DNA of 64,000 nt from Pyropia yezoensis (lineage: Eukaryota; Rhodophyta; Bangiophyceae; Bangiales; Bangiaceae), in the NCBI GenBank assembly GCA_009829735.1, contig CM020620.1:21860020-21924019 (forward strand), given 5' to 3'. Below the pieces are notes generated by a model, which did not search any database, had not been told where the DNA came from, and saw only the letters and a list, made by a program, of their open reading frames with translations. Position numbers and translations under genes: made by a program. Positions within the stretch are counted from its first letter, which is position 1; every line of letters begins with the position of its first letter. Below, one piece after another: positions 9,325-18,912 of this stretch.

Positions 9325-12300
9325 CCGTTGGAGCTGGCCGTCCGAAGCTCACAACGGCAGCCTCGGCCAAGTGGGCCAGGAGGACGAACCAACCGTGCCG
9401 GATACTGCGGCGACCTAAGGGAGTCCGCCCACCTCGGGTAGGACTCCCCAAGAACGTACACCCACGTCGGGTCATCGCGGTGCTGACGGGTGAGAACTTC
9501 CAGGTGGCTGGACGGGTGCAACTTGCCCCCGGCCGCGCCTGTTGTGCCCGTATCGTACTTGATACCGGGTCAGGAGCCTCCTTGATACGCAAGTCGCTAT
9601 TACCAAAGGAGGTGAAGCTCCAACGCTGGAGGTCCAAAGCTGACCATGTGATTGACATCAATGGTGGGGTACTTCCCATCGTTGGTGCCGTGACCCTACC
9701 AACTAGGTTGGGGACCCATGAGGTCGACGTGACCTATGGTGTAGTTGAGAATATATCGGTACCCCTGCTTCTGGGTACCTCTTATGTTGTTACACAAGTG
9801 CCTTTGATTTGTGGCCCTGAGTACTGGGTCAAGTTGATGAATGGGGAGACTATCCCCATCCTTGGTAAGGGAAAGTCTGTGGCTCCTGTGACAGTTTCAC
9901 AGTCGAAGCCTGTTTGCTCTGTGAGGGAAGGGTTTACTGCTACCCTGCGTCTAGCCCGTAAAGTCACGTTGCCCCCCAACTCGGTGGCGCACGTTGATGT
10001 TGTAACTGATTATACGGGGAACGGGTTGGTGCACCCTCACCCCCGTCTTGCTCGCAAGCACCAAGTGCATGTTGCCCTTGGCACGATGGACTCCAAAGCC
10101 GGAGTCCCGTGGAGGATACAGGTGATGAACCTGAGCTCGTCGCCCCAGTACTTCACGTCGGGAGCCAAGTTCGGCTATATCGACCAATACGAGGGACCGG
10201 TAGTAGCGGTCACCCTCAACGCGGGCGCAAGTAGCGACCCGAAGTCCGGAAAGGAGAAGCATCAAGCCAAGTCGGCCGCCTCTCCTCGGCCCCATGTGAA
10301 CATGGAGGGTGTTCCCCCCAGGTTGAGGGTTCAAGTTGAACGCCTCTTGGACCAATATCACAAGTTGTGGGATGGTCAATTGGGACTCATGAGAGCTACC
10401 CAACACCGGATCGAGTTGAAGCCCGGTGCACCCCCTATACGCCAACAGCCGTATAGGGGAGGACCCCGTTCAAGGGCCCTCGTTAAGGAGCAAGTTGCTC
10501 GCATGGAGGCCCTCGATGTGATCGAGGCCAGCAACGCCGAGTGGGCGAGTCCGGTGGTTATAGTCCCCAAAGTTGATGGGACCCCCCGGTTTTGTATCGA
10601 CTACCGTAAGCTCAACGAGAGCACGGTGAAGGACAGTTATCCCCTACCTAGGATGGATGACTGTCTGGACTCTCTGGGGGAGGCGAACGTGTTCTCTACC
10701 CTGGACTGTAACGCGGGGTACTGGCAAATTCCCGTTGCCCCGGAGGACAGGCATAAAACTACCTTTACCTGTCACTGTGGTACCTACCAGTGCAAGCGCC
10801 TACCGTTTGGTCTGTGTAACGCGCCGGCAACTTTCCAGCGCGCTATGGACATGATTCTGGCCGGAGTACGGTGGCAGATCTGTCTTGTGTACCTAGACGA
10901 TATCATTGTGTTCTCCCGAAGTCCGGAGGAACACATTGGCCATCTTGGCCAGGTGTTCAAGCTACTTGCTGACGCCGGTGTGTCACTGAAGGCGAGTAAG
11001 TGCCACCTCTTTACTCAAGAGGTGGAATACTTGGGACATGTTGTCCGTCCGGGGCGTCTCAGTGTCAACGAGAAGAACTTGAGGGCCATTCGTAAGGCTC
11101 AGTACCCCCGGACCCAGACCCAGATGAGGAGCTTCCTCGGGATGTGTAACGTGTACCGACGTTTCACCAAGGGCTTCGCCAAGGTGGCGAAGCCGTTGAA
11201 TGAGCTAGTGAGCTCAACGCTACCGAAGAACCTGCCTCCCCCAAGTCGGGTGGAGCAGGAATCCTTTGAGACTCTTCGGGAACTTCTGCTGAAGCCCCCC
11301 ATCTTGGCTATTCCCAGGTTGGGAGGCCACTACATCCTGGATGTGGACGCTAGCTACGACCAACTTGGTTGTGTGCTGCTTCAGCAGCAGCCGGACAAGG
11401 AGTACTTGCCGGTGGGATACTTTAGTAAGGGGCTGAACTCGGCCGAGAAGAACTACGGAGTCACCGAGTTGGAAGGACTCGCAGTGGTGTGGGCGGTGAC
11501 GTCACTTCGTCACTACCTAGAGGGTGAGAAGTTCCTCATCCGCTGTGACCACCGCGCGTTGCAGTTCATCTTCAAGACGGACTGTACGAACACTCGTCTC
11601 AACCGGTGGAGGGTGCGACTGGCACCCTTCAACTTTGACATTGAGTACCGACCTGGCAGGCAACATGCCCTTGCCGACGGCCTCTCTCGGGTACCTACCG
11701 AGGGGCTGGACACTAACCCAGTCCATGAGGACATCCCCATCGTGGGGGTAGTCACGCGCTCGGGTCAGGCGTTGAACCCCGAGGCGCCAGCGAACAAGAA
11801 GTACTTGCCCCTGTCCCTGGACGAGGTGGTGAAGGCCCAGGCCGAGGATCCCTTCTGCAAGTCGCAGAGGGATACATTGGATACAGTGGTGGAGACGCGT
11901 TTCTTTCTGGGAGACGATGGCCTCCTCATGAGGAGGGGGGTATTCCAAGGGACTGAACAACTTGTCGTCCCCGCATCCCTCAAGGACAGTATCCTTGAGA
12001 GGGAGCACAACGCTCCGTCGGGTGGACACCTGAGGTCTAGTAAACTGTACCAGACCCTGAGGACCGGGTACTACTGGCCGTCCATGGTGGTGGACATCTA
12101 CAGTTGGGTGGCTGCCTGCACAAGTTATGCGCAGAACCGTCTGATGGAACGGCGGCCTAGTACGGCTATGCTATTGTTCCCGGCCAAGGAGCCCTTCGCC
12201 GCGTTGGCGATGGACATCCTTGGGCCACTGCCATTGACCGAGGAAGGCAACCAGTACCTCCTGGTCATCTGTGACCGCTTCACGAAACTTACGCGAGCGA

Positions 12301-13304
12301 TCCCACTGGCAGAGATCACGGCCATGTCGGTCGTGTCAGCCTTCCTAGATCACTGGGTTGCCGCGTATGGCATCCCGGATAGTACACTATCGGACAATGG
12401 ACCGCAATTTGCGTCTGTACTGTTTCAGGGAGTGCTGGATATGTTGGGGGTTCAGGCAAACTATGCCACCCCCTACCACCCACAAACTAATGGGCAGGTG
12501 GAGCGCTTCAACAAAACTATTGTTAGGCAGCTGCGCCACTATGTGAGTGAGCACGTGAAGACGTGGGACCAATACATTTCTATGCTTACTACTGCCTACA
12601 ATTCGCAGGTTCACTCATCTACAGGGGAAGTACCCCTCGCTTTTGTGACCCCCCGTCGTGTGCGGTCTATTGCCGTGCGGCGGTCGCTCCCAACTGGGGA
12701 GGGTAGTGGCAGTACGCCTACTCCTACTGAGAGTAAGGCGGAGTTCGCTGCTAGGCTGGAGCACCTCATCCCTAAAGTCAGGGCTGAGATGGACAAAGCA
12801 CAAAAGCGCTACAAGCGTATCTTTGACAAAAAGGTGCGCAATGCTAAGCACGTCCCCGAGCAGGGTGACTGGGTGCTGGTACACTCGCACACCCCAACTG
12901 GGGGTAATCTGGTATTCCAGACGAAGGGGCCGTACCAGGTCCTTCGTACTGATGGGCGGCGCTTCACCATCGAAAGTGACGATGGGGTCCGCACAGTGAA
13001 CGGACAGGACGTGGTCAAAGTTGCACCACCGCCTGCAGGCGACCCAGCTTGGGCACGTGCGTTGGAGTCGTGGCGCCTCCCCTCACTGCCTGCGGCCAAA
13101 CAGGGCCCGCAGGAGTACGTGTTCGATAAGTTCATCGACCACGGATGGGATGAAGACACTGACCGCCTCATGTTGAGGGTGCGTTGGTTTGGCTACAAAG
13201 CCAAGGACGATACATGGGAGTATGTGGAGGACCTTCCCGCTGAGAAGGTCCGGGCGTACTGTGCCCGGAATGAGATAGACCCTAACAGCCCTCCCTCAAC
13301 GTGA
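9321..13304 (+). CDS. A1 pol polyprotein
   Basis: 1,327 residues. An aspartic protease DTGSG is at residue 81. Reverse transcriptase shows the YLDD box at residues 524-527 within about 380-580, and RNase H follows at roughly 660-780. An integrase core of the DD35E type has Asp965, Asp1025 and Glu1061 (MDILGP, SDNGPQF, GQVERF). A chromodomain-like module at about 1255-1315 contains RVRWFGYKAKDDTWE. The order RT, RNase H, integrase places it in Ty3/gypsy; the C-terminal module suggests chromovirus affinity. Its ATG overlaps the gag stop by four bases, so termination-reinitiation is one possible way of translating it. Confidence 0.95.
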   Translation: MTVGAGRPKLTTAASAKWARRTNQPCRILRRPKGVRPPRVGLPKNVHPRRVIAVLTGENFQVAGRVQLAPGRACCARIVLDTGSGASLIRKSLLPKEVKLQRWRSKADHVIDINGGVLPIVGAVTLPTRLGTHEVDVTYGVVENISVPLLLGTSYVVTQVPLICGPEYWVKLMNGETIPILGKGKSVAPVTVSQSKPVCSVREGFTATLRLARKVTLPPNSVAHVDVVTDYTGNGLVHPHPRLARKHQVHVALGTMDSKAGVPWRIQVMNLSSSPQYFTSGAKFGYIDQYEGPVVAVTLNAGASSDPKSGKEKHQAKSAASPRPHVNMEGVPPRLRVQVERLLDQYHKLWDGQLGLMRATQHRIELKPGAPPIRQQPYRGGPRSRALVKEQVARMEALDVIEASNAEWASPVVIVPKVDGTPRFCIDYRKLNESTVKDSYPLPRMDDCLDSLGEANVFSTLDCNAGYWQIPVAPEDRHKTTFTCHCGTYQCKRLPFGLCNAPATFQRAMDMILAGVRWQICLVYLDDIIVFSRSPEEHIGHLGQVFKLLADAGVSLKASKCHLFTQEVEYLGHVVRPGRLSVNEKNLRAIRKAQYPRTQTQMRSFLGMCNVYRRFTKGFAKVAKPLNELVSSTLPKNLPPPSRVEQESFETLRELLLKPPILAIPRLGGHYILDVDASYDQLGCVLLQQQPDKEYLPVGYFSKGLNSAEKNYGVTELEGLAVVWAVTSLRHYLEGEKFLIRCDHRALQFIFKTDCTNTRLNRWRVRLAPFNFDIEYRPGRQHALADGLSRVPTEGLDTNPVHEDIPIVGVVTRSGQALNPEAPANKKYLPLSLDEVVKAQAEDPFCKSQRDTLDTVVETRFFLGDDGLLMRRGVFQGTEQLVVPASLKDSILEREHNAPSGGHLRSSKLYQTLRTGYYWPSMVVDIYSWVAACTSYAQNRLMERRPSTAMLLFPAKEPFAALAMDILGPLPLTEEGNQYLLVICDRFTKLTRAIPLAEITAMSVVSAFLDHWVAAYGIPDSTLSDNGPQFASVLFQGVLDMLGVQANYATPYHPQTNGQVERFNKTIVRQLRHYVSEHVKTWDQYISMLTTAYNSQVHSSTGEVPLAFVTPRRVRSIAVRRSLPTGEGSGSTPTPTESKAEFAARLEHLIPKVRAEMDKAQKRYKRIFDKKVRNAKHVPEQGDWVLVHSHTPTGGNLVFQTKGPYQVLRTDGRRFTIESDDGVRTVNGQDVVKVAPPPAGDPAWARALESWRLPSLPAAKQGPQEYVFDKFIDHGWDEDTDRLMLRVRWFGYKAKDDTWEYVEDLPAEKVRAYCARNEIDPNSPPST

Positions 13305-13415
13305 GGGAAGGCCGAGCAACTGTGCCACGAGAGTGCTTCAAGTCGAAGTGGTACGCAGAGTGGCTTTTAACTACAGCCCTAACCCTCACACTCTCACAAC
13401 AAAGGCAGCTGCCAA

Positions 13416-15359
13416 CTAGGCACGCATGCTAGACTCTCCCACTCCACGGCCCTCGCCCTCCCGTGGAGGCGAGCGGCGAGACCCACGCCGATAACGGTCT
13501 CCACTCGTTGGAGGGGGCGGCGGCTCCAAGTCGGAACCGTCGCGCCCCTCACGGTCGCACAAGTGGCGCCGACCGTGGCCACTCTTCTGCCTGGTCTTGC
13601 GCGCAAGTTTGCGACGCAGACGCTGGACAGACTCCGTCTCCGACGGGGTAGAGGACTCCGAGACGGAGTAAGACAACTCGTCTTCCGACACGGAGGGAGA
13701 GCGCCGAGAGTGTCGGCGACGACGGCGAGGAGGCGAGTATGCCCGGCTCGCGCGACGTTTGCCACGCCCAAGTGGGGCTGGCTGGGGCATAATAGCCCCA
13801 ATGCGGGCCAACTCGGCTGTCATAAACTCCGCCACCGACTCGCAACTCGCGGTCGCTACTGCAGTACGAACGCGCTCCTCAAGTTGAGGAGTCTCGGAAC
13901 TCTGTAGAGTTGCGGTCGACGCGGCCAACCAGGAAATGGTGCGCACCAACGTGGTGATCATCATCTCTGAGGTTAGAGGCGTGGGCGGCAACACCAACTT
14001 GGGGTATACCGTCAGGAGGGTGGCCCCCAAGTTGGGGGACACCGGGGTGGAAGACTCCACGGCCGCGCTGATCGGAATGTTCCCGTGAGGTTGGAAAGGA
14101 ACCGGAGGAAGCGGAGGGGCCCGCCGAGGTGGCGGTACCCGGGTGTAACTGCGACCCCGACTTGGGGCTCCCGCAGTGGGTTGAGTCATGTGGTCATCAT
14201 AGGACGGCACGGCCATAACTATGGGCTTGTCCGGGGGTGGCGCAGTGTGGCGATCCACCCCCGGGGCATACGGGTAGTCCCCGATGCCCAACCCCTCTCG
14301 TAGGACCACACGGCCGTCGTGAAGTTCACGAGCGACCCACACGAACTGGCGAAGTGCGCCATCGTCCTTGGGCCCACGAGTGGGGCGGCGCAACTTGTGC
14401 TCAATGCTCTCCCACTCGATAAACTTATGAAGCCGGAGCATCTCCTCAAGTAGAGTGAGTTGTCCTGATGAGCACCCCTCAGCAACTAGCTGAGGGGTGA
14501 GCTGTTCCAAACCCTGGATGAGCCGGAGGGGGAGATGCCAGAGCATCCCCCGCCGCTGAACACAGGACACCCAGGTCGACATGACCTCGAGGAGCCACTG
14601 GGTGGCCAACATGGCCCACACCAGGTGATCAGGGGCAGCCGTCAACATGACGGAGCCGAAGTGGTCAAGCAACCGGGGCAACAACGCCGGGAACCCGTAG
14701 GGGACCTCAACTTGAGGCCACCACTCGGGCTTCTTCGGATAGTACTGCTCCTTACTGGCAGCAGACTGTTGAGGAAACTCAAGTTGAGCCGAGGTCACCA
14801 AGTAGGGACCTCGCCGGAAGTCTTTCTCCATCCGCACATCAAAGTGATGAGTGTGCGGATCGGCCTCGTGGAGGTACGGTGGGCGAGTTGCCACAGCGTC
14901 CCACGTGAAGGTCGCCAAGTCGCCGGGACCCGGGATAGTTCCCCCGCGGTCCACCATGGCCTTGGCACGTTGGACGTCTTCAACCTCCTCGTCGTCCAGG
15001 AAGGCAAACTGGTCCGTCCTGAAGCCGGTCGGGAACCCGACCCTACGGGGATACTTCTCCCGTAGGCGGTCCCATACCCGGCCCATCGCTGCGCCAAGTC
15101 GGCCACAGCGAAGAACAGTCAACCCCTCCTCATAAAGAGGCCAAGCGGGGTAAAACCACCGCCCCAAGGCCTCACGCGGGACAACTTGTCCCGCCTCCGG
15201 GGGAGATCCCGTCGTCAACCCAAAGCCGGGTGACGCGGAAGTCCCATCCCCCGGAGCGATCGCGGAGCCCCCGCCGGAAGTCCCGGCGGGTGCTGCACCG
15301 TAGGAGGTGTCCTCCATGCGCTCGTCAAGAGAGTCCGTCTCCACTCCCGGAGTCGCCAT
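13416..15359 (-). CDS. A1 antisense ORF between pol and the 3' LTR
   Basis: 647 residues on the strand opposite to gag-pol, from the ATG at 15359. The central region (about residues 60-400) has ordinary globular composition with many Trp, Leu and charged residues, including DHFGSV and RRGMLWHLP. The C-terminus is strongly basic and SR-like, with RRRRRHSRRSPS followed by an acidic Ser-rich patch. I recognise no known domain, and it does not look like an envelope (no signal peptide or membrane anchor seen). The same ORF, with identical length, is in A2. Antisense or extra ORFs at this place are known from the plant Tat lineage (e.g. Grande, RIRE2), but I cannot say whether this one is homologous. 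Confidence 0.75.
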   Translation of the reverse strand: MATPGVETDSLDERMEDTSYGAAPAGTSGGGSAIAPGDGTSASPGFGLTTGSPPEAGQVVPREALGRWFYPAWPLYEEGLTVLRCGRLGAAMGRVWDRLREKYPRRVGFPTGFRTDQFAFLDDEEVEDVQRAKAMVDRGGTIPGPGDLATFTWDAVATRPPYLHEADPHTHHFDVRMEKDFRRGPYLVTSAQLEFPQQSAASKEQYYPKKPEWWPQVEVPYGFPALLPRLLDHFGSVMLTAAPDHLVWAMLATQWLLEVMSTWVSCVQRRGMLWHLPLRLIQGLEQLTPQLVAEGCSSGQLTLLEEMLRLHKFIEWESIEHKLRRPTRGPKDDGALRQFVWVARELHDGRVVLREGLGIGDYPYAPGVDRHTAPPPDKPIVMAVPSYDDHMTQPTAGAPSRGRSYTRVPPPRRAPPLPPVPFQPHGNIPISAAVESSTPVSPNLGATLLTVYPKLVLPPTPLTSEMMITTLVRTISWLAASTATLQSSETPQLEERVRTAVATASCESVAEFMTAELARIGAIMPQPAPLGRGKRRASRAYSPPRRRRRHSRRSPSVSEDELSYSVSESSTPSETESVQRLRRKLARKTRQKSGHGRRHLCDREGRDGSDLEPPPPPTSGDRYRRGSRRSPPREGEGRGVGESSMRA

Positions 15360-15697
15360 GACTCTCCCAAAGTTGGGGAGAGACGCTCTGGCTATCGCAG
15401 CACGAGACCCGCCTCGAGTTGAGGGGGACTCGGATCGTGTGTATACGGGTGGCCTCCCCAGCGTGGGGCGGCCCAGTGGAAAGTGAAAGGGAGGTGGTGG
15501 TGAAGGTGAAGTGTGAACTGAAGAAAGCAAGCTGCCGAGTGGGCAAGCTTGAGGAGAGGGGCGGTCAACGTGACCGCCTCCACATCCGCGTTACGTACAC
15601 GCTGGGGGACAGCAAGTCGCGCCCCCAACGCCGAGACGTGCGTTCACGCCCCCCCTCACAGGGCCGACCGGGTCGGTCGGAACTGAGGAGAGGGGAG

Positions 15698-16095
15698 TGT
15701 GGCAGTATTGACCCCCAGGTAGGGGGGCAACACGTGCCATGCAAGGGGCGGCAGGCCACTAGCCTGATCCGTTCCTCCCCCTGCATTTGGGTCCATATTC
15801 CCTAAGTTTGGGATAGTTAGCTTAGTAGTAAATCCAACTTGGATTTGAGGGTTTTATGCATTTATCGTCTTGAATTTTCGTGTGGCCCGGTGGGCAGGTG
15901 CTGGGGTGGGAGATTCTGAGTGACGAAGAAACTGTTGGACCACACACCATCCTCTTGTTTGTCCGTGGGGGGTTTGCCCCACAACAGGGACAGAGTGTGT
16001 GCGACTTGCACTTCTTCCGGTTCCCCCGACACGGGAGGCAGCCCTGGCACACCGCCCCAACTTGGGTGCCGTGTGTGCTTGTGGTTTTTGCCACA
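15698..16095 (+). repeat. 3' LTR of A1
   Basis: 398 bases, one visible difference from the 5' LTR (A instead of C in the TTTTMTGCATTT segment). It is preceded by the purine tract GAGGAGAGGGGAG and followed by the target duplication GCTGG. Confidence 0.95.
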
Positions 16096-16100
16096 GCTGG

Positions 16101-16674
16101 CGGGCCCGCCGCCGCCGCCGCTGCTGGCACGATGGGTGTGGGGGCGGCGGGGGCTGCGGCGCGGCGGGGGGGCCCGCCGCCCGCGACGGTGGTGGTGGAG
16201 CTGGGCGTCGCCGGCCAACTGTCGGCGGTCGTCCACGGGGTGCTGCCGGCCGCCGCGGCGGCGGCGTTTGCGGCTGTGGCGACGGCCGCCTCGGCAGACG
16301 GCGGCGGCCGCGGCTGCGGCGGCGGCGGCGCGGCCGCCGCCCCCGCTGGCCACCGCCTGACGTTTCCCGCCACCGTCGCCGCGGCGGTGGCCGCCGCCGC
16401 CGCCTTGGGCGGCGTGCGCCTCGTCGGCCTGCCGGCGTGGCTGGCGGCGGTCGCCCCGCAGCTGGCATCCGGGTAAATGCCCCCCGGCTGGGAGCCCCGG
16501 CCGCCGCCCCATAACACCGCCGCGGCGGCGGCGGCGGCGTCTGCACCGGGAGGAGCACCGGCTGCGGGAGGCGGGGCTGCCGGCCGGGCCCCCACCCCCG
16601 CCGCGGGCACCCTTCCCTGGGCGGCGGCGGTGCACCCCGCCGTCATCGGGCGGCTGCTCCCCCACCAGCTCGAG
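16101..16674 (+). pseudogene. Host frame, second part: HARP-like / SNF2-helicase start
   Basis: Continues the split host frame after A1. The segment to about 16473 reads VVVELGVAGQLSAVV, then LTFPATVAAAV and GGVRLVGLPAWL. This pattern resembles the HARP domain of SMARCAL1-type annealing helicases. A GGGTAAAT at 16471-16478 could be a splice donor and is also where the frame stops. A further open stretch, 16477-16674, ends AVIGRLLPHQLE at a good donor (GTGAGG at 16675), like the start of a SNF2 ATPase (LLPxQxxGV). No Walker A (GxGKT) or other ATPase exon follows before the next gene, so the gene is truncated here or the similarity is misleading. A domain search of 16101-16674 would decide. Confidence 0.35.
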
Positions 16675-17727
16675 GTGAGGGGCGTCATCTCTGAGTACGC
16701 CGTTTGTGCTGGCCAGCGAGTTTTCCGCCCGGGATAAGCGCGTCCGCAGTGAGTGAGCTTGGCGTCCTTTTCCCGCTGGACTGCATGTTTGCCCTCTGAC
16801 GGGACGGCGCGACGCGGCGGACAATAGCAGGTCCTCTGCGCCTGCGGCAGCGCCGAGAGCGGTGAGGCTGCGAAGAAGGCGGCATGGACGACAGCGGCAG
16901 CCGGGGGATGACGGTGGCGGCGTGGCCGTGGCGGTGGCGGCGGCGGCGGCGGTGACATGGGTGCCGGGGGCGGGGGGCGGTGGGGTGGGCAACAGGGCGG
17001 CCCCGGCAGGGTTGGCGCGTCGCACGTTTCTCGCCGTCAGCCCAATGGGGCAGCCTGGAAACGGCACTCTGGGCGGGGGCGGGGAGCGGGGGGCGATGGG
17101 GGTGGCCGCTACGTGGACCGCCCTGTCCGCATGCCCTTGAGCCACGCGATGGTCTACGGCGGAGGGGCTTGGGGCGGACACACCCCGGAACGCGGTGGCA
17201 AAGGAACAAAAAAGCAGGCCAGGTGCCGACCTGAAGAGGCAAGTCCCCCACCAGTCGGCGACACGGCACGCCCTCCGCCAGACGAACTCCAGTTACGACG
17301 CCGGCCAACATCACGGTGCGTGGCTGCCCCACTCCACCCACCTTGCGCCGCCTTCACCACCACCAGGCGTGGGCATGGCCGCGGCCGCCCCCCCCCCAAC
17401 AACATCGCCACGGCCCCCCCCGGCGGCCCGTAGTGCCACACCCGGCACGTCGCCCACGATGCGGGCGGGGGCTGACGCAGAGAGAAACCCGACAGCCGGG
17501 ATGGGCCATTCATCAGATGCCATAAGGATGTGGCACACACACATGATCACTAGAAAAAAAACAAAAAAAAAAAGCGCATGTCCATTATGAGGACCAAGAC
17601 GATGTGCGCCGCTATCGCTCAAAACCGAGGGCATCGAGCCCCACTAACCTCCTCACCCCAAGAAAGGGAACTGGGCTGATCGCCTGAAGCGTCAAACCTC
17701 TGATGTCTCCTCCGCGACGATGCGCTC
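16675..17727. other. Intergenic region between the split host frame and the AAA ATPase gene
   Basis: G- and C-rich sequence with no recognised coding domain on either strand. An A-rich tract lies at 17550-17573. It could be the 3' region of the minus-strand AAA gene or a retroposon tail; I cannot tell which. Confidence 0.4.
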
Positions 17728-18912
17728 TCAGTCTTCCTCCTCGTCCTCCTCCGCCAAAGCGCACTCATCAAAATCAGGGTCCTTTCCATCGCCGTCACCA
17801 GCTTCTGTCGCTGCGGCAGCGGCCGCGGAGGCGGCAGCGGCCTCCTCCGCCGCCACGGCGCGCCCTGTCAGGTACTCGGCACAGAAGGAGGGTACCCCAG
17901 CCACACACTGCGCTGGTGTGGCGAGCCGCATGTAGATAAAAAGCTGCTGGGCGGCGGCCATGGACACCTTGTCCGCGCCCAGACCCGCTACAAGCGCGTC
18001 AGCAAACGCTGAACCCGTGGACGCATCAGCTTCAGGGTAGTAGGAAGAAAATAGACGCACGAGCTGGGCCTTGTCTGGCGCCGAAAAGGCCCAGCGCCGG
18101 TCCACGCGACCGCCGCGTACAAGAGCAGGGTCCAGCTCACACACGTCCTTGTTGGTTGTCATGGCGACCAACACAGATTCGGCCGCGGTGAGGCCGTCCA
18201 GGCAGTTCAAAAGACCGGAGAACGTCATCGAGCCAGCCGCGCCCGTCGCCAACCGGTCGGCGGAAAAGAGCGCATCCACATCCTCGATCACGAGTAGTGC
18301 CCTAGAAGGCAAGGAGTTGACCGCATCGGCCAGCACTTGGTTGTTGAACTTGGCATTGGTGACACTCAGAAAGCACGCCTGAAGACCAAATGTGCTGGCA
18401 ATGGCACGAATGGTCGACGTCTTGCCCGACCCGGGGGTGCCGTGGAAGAGGTACGATCGCCTGTACGGAAGACCATGACGACGGTACCAGGCCTTGGCGG
18501 ACGAAGACAGAAAGGAACGCACGTCGTCCAAGACCGCCTCAGCCATGCCGTCGGGCAAAATCACAGACGACAGCAGCCGACCATGCTTGCTCCCTTCAGA
18601 CTCCAAGTAGCTATAGCCTCCCTCCGAGTCCGTCCGGAAGCGGTGCAGATCGAACATCATCGGCCGGGGCACCTGTTCGTACAGTTCCCGCCGCCAGTTC
18701 ATCACTCCTTGCACAAAGTCCAACAGGACAGCCTCCCCGTCTGCCTCGGTGCTCACGAGGACCACATTGCGCAAGAGGGACACCTCCCCGCAGTCATTCT
18801 TAAGTGGGAGTCCGGTCGCAAAGTGCACCACGTGAATAGTGTGGGAGAGGGGCACGGAGGCTATGGTGGCCGCCGATGCTGCAGCCACCGGGGAGCCACC
18901 CTCGACCTTCAT
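17728..18912 (-). CDS. BCS1-type AAA ATPase
   Basis: 394 residues from the first in-frame ATG at 18912; the frame is open further upstream. Domains: a BCS1-like N-terminal part (LSHTIHVVHFATG and following), then an AAA module entered by YRRSYLFHGTPGSGKTST. Walker A is at about residues 158-166, Walker B LLVIEDVD at 206-213, sensor MTTN at about 251-254 and the second-region RGGRVD at 266-271. The C-terminus is Ala-rich and ends in an acidic tail (EEDEEED). BCS1 relatives are membrane-anchored mitochondrial chaperones that translocate folded Rieske protein; many paralogues have other or unknown roles. No membrane segment is visible in this part, so an upstream exon may be missing or this may be a BCS1-like paralogue. 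Confidence 0.85.
   Translation of the reverse strand: MKVEGGSPVAAASAATIASVPLSHTIHVVHFATGLPLKNDCGEVSLLRNVVLVSTEADGEAVLLDFVQGVMNWRRELYEQVPRPMMFDLHRFRTDSEGGYSYLESEGSKHGRLLSSVILPDGMAEAVLDDVRSFLSSSAKAWYRRHGLPYRRSYLFHGTPGSGKTSTIRAIASTFGLQACFLSVTNAKFNNQVLADAVNSLPSRALLVIEDVDALFSADRLATGAAGSMTFSGLLNCLDGLTAAESVLVAMTTNKDVCELDPALVRGGRVDRRWAFSAPDKAQLVRLFSSYYPEADASTGSAFADALVAGLGADKVSMAAAQQLFIYMRLATPAQCVAGVPSFCAEYLTGRAVAAEEAAAASAAAAAATEAGDGDGKDPDFDECALAEEDEEED

Larger units (their letters stand above)
6861..16095 (+). mobile_element. LTR retrotransposon A1, Ty3/gypsy type, whole-looking
   Basis: A 9,235-base element flanked by the 5-base duplication GCTGG (6856-6860 and 16096-16100). Two 398-base LTRs begin TGTGGCA and end TGCCACA, and differ at one position by eye, so the insertion is recent. 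Order: 5' LTR, primer-binding site, gag, pol (protease, RT, RNase H, integrase, chromodomain-like end), an antisense ORF, a purine tract (about 15685-15697) and the 3' LTR. Gag, pol and the antisense ORF are all open, so the copy looks whole. It interrupts a host reading frame. Confidence 0.95.

Noticed and set aside
17550-17573. A-rich tract as a SINE or processed-gene tail
   Set aside because: No upstream promoter boxes, second copy or target duplication could be recognised.
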